A stretch of DNA of 55,772 nucleotides from Candidatus Sulfotelmatobacter sp. (GTDB lineage Bacteria > Acidobacteriota > Terriglobia > Terriglobales > Acidobacteriaceae): positions 1 through 55,772 of the forward strand of contig JASHPH010000042.1 in NCBI GenBank assembly GCA_030038255.1, written 5' to 3'. Positions within the stretch are counted from its first letter, which is position 1; each line of letters opens with the position of its first letter. Positions 17,100-25,205 of this stretch are shown here, one piece after another. The notes beneath the pieces are model-generated. The model ran no database searches and was not told the origin of the DNA. It saw only the letters and a list, made by a program, of their open reading frames with translations. A program made the position numbers and the translations under genes.

Positions 17100-17899
17100 C
17101 GGCGCGATCCACAACCATCGCGGAGCGCGCCGCCCAACTCCTGTCGCTCGAAGGCAAAGTTGCGCTCGTCACCGGAGCCGCCTCGGGCATCGGTCGTGGC
17201 ATTGCGATTCGCCTGGCGGAGGTCGGAACCTTCGTTGCCATCCTCGATATCGATGAAGCCCGCGCCCTCGAAACCGCTGTCGAAATTGAGTTGCGTGGGG
17301 GAGCTTCCATCCATCTGCATTGCGATGTTTCCAATTCCACCGATTGTCGCCGTGCTGTCGGGGCGCTCATCGAAAACAAGGGCACAATCGACATTCTTTG
17401 CAACTCGGCCGGCATCGCCATCCGCAAAGACGTGGTCGAAGTCACGGAAGACGAATGGGACCGTGCCCTCAATGTGACGCTGAAAAGTATTTACCTGCTC
17501 TCGCACGAGGTCGTGCCGCGCATGATCCGCCAGGGCGGCGGCGCCATCGTTAACATTGGCTCCGGATGGTCGCTCAAAGGCGGTCCGCGTGCCGCGGCTT
17601 ACTGCGCCGCGAAGGGCGGCGTCGTGAATCTGACCCGCGCCATGGCCATCGACCACGGCCGCCACAACATTCGCGTGAACTGCGTTTGCCCGGGCGACGT
17701 TGAGACGCGCATGCTCTACAGCGAGTGCGCGCAGCTTGGCGAGAATATCGAAGCGTTTATGCGCGAAGCCGCGAATCGTCCGCTGGGGCGCGTCGGCAGC
17801 CCCGACGACGTTGCCAATGCGGTCCTGTTTCTCGCGAGCCCGATGTCGAACTGGATCACCGGCGCAGCCTTGGTTGTCGATGGTGGCGGTTTGGCATAA
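17096..17899 (+). CDS. Short-chain dehydrogenase/reductase (SDR)
   Basis: A 267-aa classical SDR. The dinucleotide-binding motif TGAASGIG lies near residues 25-32. ILCNSAG corresponds to NNAG. The catalytic Ser is in NIGSGWS and Tyr/Lys in YCAAKGG. The C-terminus has the usual WITGAALVVDGGG. It should use NAD(H) or NADP(H). The start overlaps the stop of the aminotransferase gene (ATGA), which implies translational coupling and a shared pathway, for example interconversion of an amino-ketone or amino-alcohol. The exact substrate cannot be read from the sequence. Confidence 0.88.
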   Translation: MTARSTTIAERAAQLLSLEGKVALVTGAASGIGRGIAIRLAEVGTFVAILDIDEARALETAVEIELRGGASIHLHCDVSNSTDCRRAVGALIENKGTIDILCNSAGIAIRKDVVEVTEDEWDRALNVTLKSIYLLSHEVVPRMIRQGGGAIVNIGSGWSLKGGPRAAAYCAAKGGVVNLTRAMAIDHGRHNIRVNCVCPGDVETRMLYSECAQLGENIEAFMREAANRPLGRVGSPDDVANAVLFLASPMSNWITGAALVVDGGGLA

Positions 17900-17931
17900 C
17901 GGCTGCAAGTGGATGCAGGGCTCTGCGGTGC

Positions 17932-18315
17932 TCAGGAACGGGTGAGGAGAAGCACTCCGCAGCAGACAAAAATGGTGGCCAACCAGCGGCGCCGGTCGAC
18001 GTTTTCATGCAGGAACCACTTGGCGGCTACTGCGTTCGCAATGAACGTAAGTGCGGCGGATGCCGGACCCACGAGGCTGAGGTCGGCCCAGGATAGGCCA
18101 ATCAGGTTGCTGAAAAATGCGATCGCCATGAAGAAAACGCCGCCGAAGAGCACCCCACTGGAGAGCAACCGGATTATTACGCGTACAAAGCCATGGCTAC
18201 GACGCAGCTCGCCGAGGTCGCCGATGCGGCGCATCGCGAGGGCGACGAGAACGTCCCCGGCAGCGGCGGCGAAGACCGTAGTAGAAATGCACAGCCACGT
18301 GTAGAGAGTTCTCAT
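17932..18315 (-). CDS. Half-size EamA/DMT transporter subunit A
   Basis: A 127-aa protein with four membrane helices (LCISTTVFAAAAGDVLVALA, LLSSGVLFGGVFFMAIAFF, ADLSLVGPASAALTFIANAV, WLATIFVCCGVLLLT). The motif ADLSLVGPASA and the pair WFLHE/RRRWLAT are typical of EamA/EmrE-like (drug/metabolite transporter) proteins. It overlaps the upstream gene at 18312 by 4 bases (ATGA). Both genes code for four-helix proteins, so they could act as a heterodimer in the manner of ArnE/ArnF. The exported substrate is unknown. Confidence 0.75.
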   Translation of the reverse strand: MRTLYTWLCISTTVFAAAAGDVLVALAMRRIGDLGELRRSHGFVRVIIRLLSSGVLFGGVFFMAIAFFSNLIGLSWADLSLVGPASAALTFIANAVAAKWFLHENVDRRRWLATIFVCCGVLLLTRS

Positions 18316-18737
18316 ACGCGCTCCTCGACCGCCGCAGGCTCGGAGACTGCCGGGCGCCGGATCTCGGTTCGCGAAGGGCCTCCCGCAACCAGGCCAACTC
18401 CAATGACGATGAAGGCGACGCCCATCCAGCGCTGCCGGCTGACGTGCTCATGCAGCCAGAAAATCGAGAGCAGCACCATGTTGACGTACCCGAGCGCAGT
18501 AGCCGGCAGGACGTAGCTAAGATCGGCAAATGAGAGCGCCGTCATGTAGCAGTACATGAAGACGAGTAAGCAAAGAATTCCAATGATCACAAAAGGATTC
18601 GCCAGGACAGACAAGACGTGAGTGACATGGTGGATGTCAATGGAGCCGGTGTCCTTCATGCCGCGGGCAAGGAAGGCGTCTCCAATACTGCCGAACAACG
18701 CGATGGAGAGAATCACGAGGTACTTACGAAACGTCAA
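18312..18737 (-). CDS. Half-size EamA/DMT transporter subunit B
   Basis: A 141-aa protein with four helices (YLVILSIALFGSIGDAFLA, VIIGILCLLVFMYCYMTALS, LPATALGYVNMVLLSIFWL, WMGVAFIVIGVGLVA). It shares ADLSYVLPATALGYVNM and LHEHVSRQRWMGV with the subunit downstream, so the two are distant paralogs. A soluble tail of about 25 residues follows the last helix. The gene is first in the pair and overlaps the second by 4 bases. The pair converges on the aminotransferase/dehydrogenase operon. Confidence 0.75.
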   Translation of the reverse strand: MTFRKYLVILSIALFGSIGDAFLARGMKDTGSIDIHHVTHVLSVLANPFVIIGILCLLVFMYCYMTALSFADLSYVLPATALGYVNMVLLSIFWLHEHVSRQRWMGVAFIVIGVGLVAGGPSRTEIRRPAVSEPAAVEERV

Positions 18738-18816
18738 AGGGAATGTCCTGTAAGAGTGCTCGACCAGCTTAAGGATTAGATGCGGCCCACCCTATTGAGG
18801 ATAACAGGCGTTACCC

Positions 18817-19734
18817 TCACGGACCCAGCCTGCCAGGATTCTCCCCGTGCCACTGGCGTCGCTGTCGCGCCGATTCGTACAGCATGATGCTCCCCGCCAC
18901 CCCGGCATTCAACGATTCCACGTGCTCGGAATGCGGAATCGCGACGGTCTCATCCAGTTGCGCCATCAACGCGCGCGGCAGCCCAGCGCCCTCACTTCCA
19001 ACAAAAATCGCGCAAGGCCCGGTCAGCATTGCCTGATCGAGCGGAGTGCCCTTGTGCGAGGAGGTCGCGATCATCCGCACTCCCTGCGCGCGCAACTTCG
19101 CCGAAATGCCCTCTAATCCACCCGCCGCCTTCGCCACGATCACGGGCAGCCGAAATACCGATCCCGCTGAAGCGCGGATCACCTTCGCGTTGAACGGACT
19201 CACCGTCCCTTCGCCCAGCACCGCACCCGCGCTGCCGAAGGCTTCGGCCGAGCGCAGGATCGTCCCCAGATTTCCCGGATCCTGCAAACCGGCCACGACC
19301 ACGAGCGGGCCAACGTGCAGCCGTTGCGTTATTTCTTCTAACCTAAAGCTCCTTAACCGCACCAGCGCGGCGACGCCCTGCGGAGTGTCGCTGGGCACTG
19401 CGCAGTCGAAAAGCCGGTCGGGTAACAGCAGCGTTTCGGCGTGCGCGCCGATCTGGGGCAGAAGGCGCTCGGTCAGGCTCTCAGCCGACTCCTTGAAGAA
19501 CACGGCCCGAAAACGCAGCCCGCTGCGGATCGCTTCTTCCACGATTCGCACGCCTTCGATTGCGCAATCGCCTTCCGTGGTTCGTTCGCCACGGGCAAAC
19601 GCCTGGCGCAGTTCTTTCACCAGCGCATTGTGCCGGCCTTCGATGCGCCGCAGCCGTTGCCGGGCGTCTGCTTTCGATTCTGCCTTAGGAGTCATCGTCT
19701 CAAAGTCATCTGCGTGCCTGCATCCCTGCATCAT
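18817..19734 (-). CDS. TrmH/SpoU-family RNA 2'-O-methyltransferase
   Basis: A 305-aa protein. The N-terminal part (RIEGRHNALVKELRQAF) resembles the substrate-binding domain of TrmH-type enzymes. The C-terminal SPOUT domain has VVVAGLQDPGNLGTILRSAE, FVGSEGAGLP and VESLNAGVAGSIMLYE. It should methylate a ribose in rRNA or tRNA using S-adenosylmethionine. The target nucleotide cannot be decided. I chose ATG 19734 because GAGGGG lies 6 bases before it; ATG 19695 is an alternative. It is transcribed away from tsaC. Confidence 0.88.
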   Translation of the reverse strand: MMQGCRHADDFETMTPKAESKADARQRLRRIEGRHNALVKELRQAFARGERTTEGDCAIEGVRIVEEAIRSGLRFRAVFFKESAESLTERLLPQIGAHAETLLLPDRLFDCAVPSDTPQGVAALVRLRSFRLEEITQRLHVGPLVVVAGLQDPGNLGTILRSAEAFGSAGAVLGEGTVSPFNAKVIRASAGSVFRLPVIVAKAAGGLEGISAKLRAQGVRMIATSSHKGTPLDQAMLTGPCAIFVGSEGAGLPRALMAQLDETVAIPHSEHVESLNAGVAGSIMLYESARQRRQWHGENPGRLGP

Positions 19735-19800
19735 ACTCTGCCCCTCATCTTTTCTGCGTTTTGCCGTATTATGGTAAGTTTCGCCGTCAATTCAAGACCC

Positions 19801-19827
19801 GGTTGCATGCCTGAGTCGTATGCAACC
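19801..19827. promoter_or_regulatory. 8-bp inverted repeat upstream of tsaC
   Basis: GGTTGCAT (19801-19808) and ATGCAACC (19820-19827) are exact reverse complements with an 11-base loop. It lies in the divergent region between the TrmH-like gene and tsaC. It could be an operator or an RNA hairpin; nothing else supports a role. Confidence 0.35.
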
Positions 19828-19855
19828 CATTGTGCGATCACAGAAGGGAGCGCCC

Positions 19856-20506
19856 GTGCGCGCCGAGATCGTCAAAATCAACTGCGAGAAACCCGAATCC
19901 TCCCTGGTCAAGTACGCTGCCGATCAGATCCGCTCCGGCGAAGTGCTGGGCATGCCCACCGACACGTTTTACGGCCTTGCCGCCGATCCGTTCAACTTGC
20001 GCGCCGTCGACCGGGTCTACGACATCAAGACGCGCTCGCGGCACAAACCGCTTTCGCTGCTGATCGAAAGCGTCGATCAAGCCGAAGAACTGGCCAAGGA
20101 TTTGCCCTCGCACTTCTACGCCCTGGCGCGAAAATTCTGGCCCGGACCCCTGACCATCATCGTCAAGGCCGGCTCGCGGCTGCCGCTGAAAGTGACAGCC
20201 AACACCGGCAACGTCGCCCTGCGTGTGCCCAACGCCAAAATTCCGCTCGCTGTGGTGACGGCCGCGGCTATTCCCATCACGGCGACGTCGGCCAACTTGA
20301 GCGGCGCAGCCGAATGCACCAGCGCTGACCAGGTGCGCGACCAGCTGCAGGGCCGCATCAGCATCATAGTAGACGGAGGGCCCTCGCCACGCGACATCGC
20401 TTCGACCATCGTGGACCTTAGCGACGAGAACGCAGGCTGGCGCGTTATCCGCGAAGGCGCCATTCCCACCGATGAGATTTCCACCTTCTTAGCGCAGGAA
20501 GGATGA
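19856..20506 (+). CDS. tsaC: L-threonylcarbamoyladenylate synthase (YrdC/Sua5 family)
   Basis: About 216 aa. It shows the YrdC/Sua5 signature: GEVLGMPTDTFYGLAADPF, KTRSRHKPLSLLIES, FWPGPLTIIVKA, ALRVPN and TATSANLSG. The enzyme makes threonylcarbamoyl-AMP from threonine, bicarbonate and ATP, the first step of t6A modification at position 37 of ANN-decoding tRNAs. I chose GTG 19856 because AGGGAG lies about 6 bases before it; ATG 19820 has no ribosome site and lies in an inverted repeat. It ends inside a 14-base tandem duplication that links it to the next gene. Confidence 0.93.
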   Translation: MRAEIVKINCEKPESSLVKYAADQIRSGEVLGMPTDTFYGLAADPFNLRAVDRVYDIKTRSRHKPLSLLIESVDQAEELAKDLPSHFYALARKFWPGPLTIIVKAGSRLPLKVTANTGNVALRVPNAKIPLAVVTAAAIPITATSANLSGAAECTSADQVRDQLQGRISIIVDGGPSPRDIASTIVDLSDENAGWRVIREGAIPTDEISTFLAQEG

Positions 20507-20521
20507 TGCAGGAAGGATGAC
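20494..20521 (+). repeat. 14-base tandem duplication at the tsaC/ydcF junction
   Basis: GCAGGAAGGATGA occurs at 20494-20506 and again at 20508-20520, a 14-base step. The first copy contains the stop of tsaC and the second contains the start of the next gene, so the duplication separated what may have been an ATGA overlap. Confidence 0.7.
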
Positions 20522-21131
20522 GTCTTCAGCCGCCAACCAGCATCCCCGCCGCTGGTGGCTTCGTCTGCTGGCGGTAGCTGTCGTGGCCGTTGTGTTGTGG
20601 CTGCTCATCACGGCCATTGAGATCGTTCGCACCGCGCATCTTGAAGAACTCCACCCGGCCGATGCGATCGTCGTTTTCGGCGCTGCAGAATATTCAGGCC
20701 ACCCGTCTCCTGTCCTGCGTGCGCGACTCGACCACGCCTTCGACCTGTACGAACGCCACCTGGCCCCCGTCGTAATCACGACCGGCGGCGCCGCGGCTGA
20801 TCCAACGTTTAGCGAGGGCGGGGTTGGCAAAGACTATCTGCGCAAGCGCGGTGTTCCCGAGAATGCGTTGATCGCGGAAACTCAGGGTTCAGACACCGCG
20901 CAATCCGCGCGGCGTATTGCCGTCATTATGCATGCCAACGGCCTGCGCAGTTGCGTGGCCGTCAGCGACGCCTATCACGAGTTCCGCATCCGCAGGCTGC
21001 TCGAGCACGAAGGCGTGCAGGTGTATGTGGCTCCGCGTCCCGAATCACGACCGCACACTCTCGCAGCCCGCACTGAGGCTGTTGCACGGGAAACGCTGAG
21101 TTATTTGTTATGGAAGCTTGGCGTGGGATAA
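20517..21131 (+). CDS. YdcF/ElyC-family membrane protein (DUF218)
   Basis: A 204-aa protein with one N-terminal membrane helix (LLAVAVVAVVLWLLITAIEI) and a DUF218 domain (ADAIVVFGAAEYSGHPSPVL, VVITTGGAA, LIAETQGSDTAQSARRI, VAVSDAYHEFRIRRL). Related proteins (SanA, ElyC, YdcF) act in envelope integrity; the enzymatic reaction is not established. The start ATG 20517 lies in the second copy of a tandem duplication. The Shine-Dalgarno AGGAAGG of that copy touches the start codon, while the one of the first copy is about 14 bases away. Confidence 0.85.
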   Translation: MTSSAANQHPRRWWLRLLAVAVVAVVLWLLITAIEIVRTAHLEELHPADAIVVFGAAEYSGHPSPVLRARLDHAFDLYERHLAPVVITTGGAAADPTFSEGGVGKDYLRKRGVPENALIAETQGSDTAQSARRIAVIMHANGLRSCVAVSDAYHEFRIRRLLEHEGVQVYVAPRPESRPHTLAARTEAVARETLSYLLWKLGVG

Positions 21132-21144
21132 CGACGGACGGAAT

Positions 21145-21455
21145 TCAAAGCAGGCCGTTGGTCGCGACGATTTCGTAATGCGCGGCCTTCGGCTCGTGCT
21201 TCGACAAATATTTCCGCCGGTCTTCGGGGATGATCGACTTCTCATAATCTTCCCCGGCTACCGCCTTAATCGCATCGATCGAATCCCACAGAATGATCGT
21301 GATGAACTCGACCTCGTGCCCAACGTTTCGCCGCAGCAGGTAGCTGCCGCGGTAGCCCTTCGCTTTGCTGATGCCAGCAATTCCGGCTTCAGCATGGATT
21401 CATAGGCATCGGCACGCTCAGGTTTTGTATGTCCGCGCCACACTCGTGCGATCAC
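21145..21455 (-). pseudogene. Antibiotic biosynthesis monooxygenase (ABM) family, frameshifted
   Basis: GTG 21455 has a strong Shine-Dalgarno sequence (GGAGGA, 6 bases before) and codes for IARVWRGHTKPERADAYES. After MLKPE the frame changes. In the new frame the sequence continues GYRGSYLLRRNVGHEVEFI, WDSIDAIKAVAGEDYEKSI and AAHYEIV, and stops at 21145. Joined across the shift this gives about 103 residues, the usual size of an ABM-like dimeric alpha-beta barrel protein. The break is near 21380 and fits loss of one A in GAAATT. It is either a recent mutation or a sequence error. Confidence 0.75.
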
Positions 21456-21483
21456 AAAAATCCTCCGTCAGCATCGGGGTGCT

Positions 21484-22008
21484 TTACCACCCCATGCGCT
21501 TGCGCAGTTCCGTGATGTGCGCTACATGATGGCGGCCATGCCAGGCGTAGAGTGCCAGATTCTTTTCCAGCGTCATTGCGCCCAGTGCGGGATGCCGGAA
21601 GGTTCGCTTCCAATCGTCAGCGTTGAGCGAGCGCAGCAGCCGTACCCAGCGATCGTGCAGCGCGTCCAGCATAGTCAAAGACACTTCAACCGGAGTTGCC
21701 GCCATATCAGCCAGCTTTGCCCAGCGATCCTCTTCATAGGGCTTGATCGTCGGATCGTCTTCCGTGAGCGCCAGCTTGAACCGGACATAAGAATTCAGGT
21801 GACTGTCGGGCACATGGTGGACGACCTGGCGCACGGTCCATCCGCCATCGCGGTAAGGGGTGTCGAGCTGCGCGGGCGACAAACCCTTCACTGCCGCGCG
21901 CAGGTTCGCCGGTGTGCTCGCAATGTCGTCGAGAAATTGCCGCCTCTGTTGTTCGCTGGGAGGGCCTTCGTAGTGAAACCTGCCGATGGGATATCTGGGA
22001 TCGGTCAT
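21484..22008 (-). CDS. DinB/YfiT-family (BstA-like) putative thiol transferase
   Basis: A 174-aa protein of the DinB four-helix fold. The three metal-binding histidines typical of YfiT/BstA are visible in RQVVHHVPDSH and in YAWHGRHHVAHI. The N-terminus IGRFHYEGPPSEQQR is also typical of the YfiT branch. BstA-type proteins join bacillithiol to electrophiles, and others in this family are called metal-dependent hydrolases. Which thiol this organism uses is not known. ATG 22008 has GGGAGA 7 bases upstream. It lies between two broken genes on the same strand. Confidence 0.82.
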   Translation of the reverse strand: MTDPRYPIGRFHYEGPPSEQQRRQFLDDIASTPANLRAAVKGLSPAQLDTPYRDGGWTVRQVVHHVPDSHLNSYVRFKLALTEDDPTIKPYEEDRWAKLADMAATPVEVSLTMLDALHDRWVRLLRSLNADDWKRTFRHPALGAMTLEKNLALYAWHGRHHVAHITELRKRMGW

Positions 22009-22106
22009 GTTATCTCCCTTTTCTTATCTCCCTTGTCAGCCTTACTTAGACAAGAACTGACTTCGCTGGAAACTGAACTAGAGATGACCGATGCCGCTGA
22101 AACACT

Positions 22107-23063
22107 TCACAGAAGTGCGCGATCCAATTTTTTTCTTCGTGATCCCCGGATCTTGCCCCACCAGATCCACATTCCCGTCGCCATCACAACGACCAGTGGT
22201 GTGATCAGCATGCTTCCTTCGGGTCCCGCCGTCCCTCCGCTCCACAGCGGATTGCCTATAGGATGCGAACTGAAAAGGTGACCCTGCATGAACAATCCAC
22301 TATCCGCCGTTCCATAAAATTACTGGGCCCAGTCCCAGCCAGCATGGAAGCCTACCGCCCACCACAACGACTTCGTGTACCACAGCGTGAGGCAGAAGTA
22401 GAGCCCGCTGAGACCGACCTCCAGCAGACCCAAGGCCGATTCTCCATTGTTGCCCATGTGCCAGATCGCGAACACGACGGACAGCAGGAATGCTGCCGGC
22501 CAGAAACCGATGCCCCGCGCCAGCGTGTACTGCAGATATCCGCGCAGGGCCGATTCCTCGAAGAAGCCCACAATCAAGAAGAGCAGCCCCCACGCCAGAG
22601 CATACTTCCACGCGGCCAGTCCGGTTAGAGCAATCCGGTCAAAGGCAAGCCAACCTGCTTTCCACAAAATGCCGATCAGAAGCGACAGGGACAGGAATCC
22701 CCAGATTGCGCCGCTAATCAGGCGGACCAGTTTGTGGTCACCCGCGTAGCCGTAAGAGAGCAACGGGCGTTTTTCAATGTGCGCCATCACCCTAGTGGCG
22801 AGAAAAATAGCAAACAGTTCCAGGGATTCCTGAAGCAGCGCGGGAATGACCGGGATCTCGCCCTGTGGCTCCAGCGAGAAAAAATGGCCAAGCACCGCCA
22901 TTGAGGCCATGTGGACCACCTGATAGACGGCCACGAACAGCAGGGCACTCCATCCCACCCGGAGACCCTGGCTGCCCACGAAAATTCGCTTGATCGTGGC
23001 GTTCCCGGACGGACAGTAAGCTGCATCCAAGTTAGGAGATTCCACAGGCGATGGCTGGCTCAT
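22107..23063 (-). pseudogene. CPBP intramembrane metalloprotease interrupted by a stop codon
   Basis: ATG 23063 has GGGGAG about 6 bases upstream and opens a protein of 247 codons with about seven helices. The CPBP motifs are present: FFEESALRGYLQ (EExxR), AAFLLSVVFAIWHM and GFHAGWDWAQ. An in-frame TAA at 22320-22322 comes right after WDWAQ. The same frame then continues for about 70 codons (FYGTADSGLFMQGH, GNPLWSGGTAGPEGS, and a membrane helix LITPLVVVMATGMWIWW) and ends at 22107. That continuation is what intact family members have, so a single base change created the stop. A truncated protein with all catalytic residues could still be made. Confidence 0.8.
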
Positions 23064-23130
23064 ACTCAACTCCCCAGCGCAACAATGTGCAAACTCCGCC
23101 TAACCTAGCAGTGGTGTTCGCCTCAGACAA

Positions 23131-23145
23131 TCGAATAGAATTCGA
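23131..23145 (+). promoter_or_regulatory. Palindrome just before the Lrp start (candidate operator)
   Basis: TCGAAT-AGA-ATTCGA is a perfect 15-bp palindrome that ends 7 bases before ATG 23153. Lrp/AsnC regulators bind palindromes of this length and often control their own gene. Its position at the place of the ribosome site fits autorepression. Binding is inferred. Confidence 0.5.
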
Positions 23146-23152
23146 ATCAAAT

Positions 23153-23674
23153 ATGGCTAGACTAGCCCTTGACCGAACAGATTTCGAAATTATCCGACTT
23201 CTACAGAAGAATGCTCGGCTGTCGAATAAGCAGGTTGCAGCCGCTGTGCACCTGGCTCCTTCTAGCTGCCACCAGCGGATCAAGAATCTGGAGAAGGCCG
23301 GGGTCATCCGCGGCGCTCATGCGGAAATCGATTCGCGCTCCATTGGCCTCAACCTGGAAGCGCTGGCCTTCATTAAGTTAGCCAAGTACGAAAGAGGTGT
23401 GATCGACCGGTTTATGAATAAAGTTGCGTCGATCCCCGAAGTCCGTCGGGTCTTCCTGGTGAGCGGGCGCCACGATGTCATCGTTCACGTGATCGTGAAG
23501 GACATCGACCATCTGCGAAACCTCGGGTTCGACCGTTTCACGAACCAGCCGGAATTGGTCAGCGTCGAAACTGCAATCGTGTTCGAAAGTCGTGGCAGAA
23601 ATGAATTGCCGATCCTCATGGATGAAGTGGAACCTGCGGAGAAGCCTGCACGGAGGCGCTCACGTGGCCGCTGA
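23153..23674 (+). CDS. Lrp/AsnC-family transcriptional regulator
   Basis: About 173 aa. The N-terminal helix-turn-helix is LDRTDFEIIRLLQKNARLSN followed by KQVAAAVHLAPSSCHQRI, typical of AsnC proteins. The C-terminal RAM domain has VRRVFLVSGRHDVIVHV and VSVETAIVFES. Such regulators bind amino acids or related small molecules and form dimers or octamers. I chose ATG 23153 because the family starts close to this helix. ATG 23051 would add 34 residues with no counterpart. The tail KPARRRSRGR is basic. The stop codon overlaps the start of a kelch gene by 11 bases. Confidence 0.9.
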   Translation: MARLALDRTDFEIIRLLQKNARLSNKQVAAAVHLAPSSCHQRIKNLEKAGVIRGAHAEIDSRSIGLNLEALAFIKLAKYERGVIDRFMNKVASIPEVRRVFLVSGRHDVIVHVIVKDIDHLRNLGFDRFTNQPELVSVETAIVFESRGRNELPILMDEVEPAEKPARRRSRGR

Positions 23675-25124
23675 GCCTAAGGCGACGTCCTCGACGGCCA
23701 TGTTCGCCGCATTGGTGCTTCTCACCTTTGTGGCCTGCGGCGGCTCGGGCTCGAAGAGTTCACCACCACCGCCGACTCTCAACGAGTGGACGTGGATGAC
23801 TGGGGCGGACATGACCAACCAGGCTGGCACTTACGGAACGCAGGGCGAACCCGCCCCCGGCAATACTCCCGGAGCGCGTGTCTGGCCTTGTGCGTGGACC
23901 GACACGTCTAGAAACCTCTGGCTCTTCGGCGGCTACGGATTCGACACCAGCTCCACGACTGGTGGCGGACATGGTGGCGACCTCAATGACCTGTGGAAGT
24001 ATTCCGGCAGCGAGTGGACCTGGGTGAGCGGGGCAAATGTTGTCGAGCAGCCGGGTACGTACGGTACTCAAGGAGTTCCGTCTCCTACCAACGTTCCGGG
24101 AGCGCGCTATCAAGCCGCGAGTTGGACTGATGCTGCGGGCAATTTTTGGCTTTTCGGCGGACTTGGCCTCGATTCGGTCGGGACACGTGGACAGCTGAAC
24201 GACCTGTGGAGGTACAGCGACGGCCAATGGACTTGGATGAGCGGATCCAATCTGGCCAATCAGCCGGGGACACCGGCCGACCAGCCCGGGGTGTATGGGA
24301 CCAAGGGTACGCCTGCTCCCGGCAACGTGCCGGGAGCGCGAGTCGATGCTGCCGCATGGGCCGATTCGTCTGGCAATCTTTGGCTCTTCGGAGGGTCGGG
24401 GGTCGACTCGAACGGAACCCTTGGAGTCCTCAACGATTTGTGGGAGTACAGCGACGGCGAGTGGGCCTGGATGAGTGGATCGAACCTTGTGAATCAGTAC
24501 GGCGTAAACGGGACCAAGGGCACGCCTGCTCCCAACAACGTTCCCGGCGCGCGCACCAACCCCGCAACCTGGATCGATTCTTCGGGAAATCTGTGGCTCT
24601 TCGGGGGTCAGGGCAACGACGTGAATGGATTGTTGTGCCAGCAAACCTTCGTGTGCGAGCTCAACGATCTGTGGAAGTACTCCGCCGGGGAATGGACATG
24701 GATGGGCGGGTCTGACATCGTCGACCAGTACGGTGTGTACGGAACCAAGGGGACGGCCGCCCCCACAAACTTCCCGGGTGCCCGTGACAGCGCTACGGCT
24801 CACATCGACGCGGCCGGCGACGTGTGGCTCCTTGGGGGATTCGGTTTTGACTCGACCGTCGGTCCACCGGAAGTCTTTGGCGACCTCAACGATCTGTGGA
24901 AGTACTCGAACGGCGAGTGGATGTGGATTAGCGGTTCGAACCTCGCCGAGCAGTCGGGAACCTACGGCACCGAAGGCACACCGGCTCCCGACAATGTCCC
25001 CGGAGCGCGCATGGGCGCGGTGAGCTGGACAGATTCGTCGGGGAATTTCTGGCTCTTTGGAGGCATGGCGATTTACATGCCGTACAGCCCGAAGTTCAAC
25101 GATCTCTGGAAGTACCAGCCCTGA
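23664..25124 (+). CDS. Kelch-repeat lipoprotein, six-bladed propeller
   Basis: About 486 aa. The start is GTG 23664, with GGAGG 8 bases before it. The N-terminus has a lipoprotein signal (ALVLLTFVACGGSG), with Cys as the probable lipid site, followed by a Ser/Pro linker. Six repeats of about 68 residues follow; each has EWTWMSGSN, YGTKGTPAP, VPGAR and a NLWLFGG/NDLWKYS core as in kelch proteins. The last strand NDLWKYQP pairs with the first EWTW, so the ring closes with six blades. The protein is probably anchored outside the cytoplasmic membrane. Its partner or ligand is unknown. It overlaps the Lrp gene and may be co-transcribed with it. Confidence 0.85.
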   Translation: MAAEPKATSSTAMFAALVLLTFVACGGSGSKSSPPPPTLNEWTWMTGADMTNQAGTYGTQGEPAPGNTPGARVWPCAWTDTSRNLWLFGGYGFDTSSTTGGGHGGDLNDLWKYSGSEWTWVSGANVVEQPGTYGTQGVPSPTNVPGARYQAASWTDAAGNFWLFGGLGLDSVGTRGQLNDLWRYSDGQWTWMSGSNLANQPGTPADQPGVYGTKGTPAPGNVPGARVDAAAWADSSGNLWLFGGSGVDSNGTLGVLNDLWEYSDGEWAWMSGSNLVNQYGVNGTKGTPAPNNVPGARTNPATWIDSSGNLWLFGGQGNDVNGLLCQQTFVCELNDLWKYSAGEWTWMGGSDIVDQYGVYGTKGTAAPTNFPGARDSATAHIDAAGDVWLLGGFGFDSTVGPPEVFGDLNDLWKYSNGEWMWISGSNLAEQSGTYGTEGTPAPDNVPGARMGAVSWTDSSGNFWLFGGMAIYMPYSPKFNDLWKYQP

Positions 25125-25205
25125 AGACTCTGAACCCGGCTGCGCGACGGCAGAGGTGCACATTCCTCTGATTCTGAACAAGCGCGCCCCACAACCGGGG
25201 GCCGG

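Noticed and set aside
23700-25124. Tandem DNA repeats, possibly an array
   Set aside because: The periodicity of about 200 bases is fully explained by the six kelch repeats in the protein.
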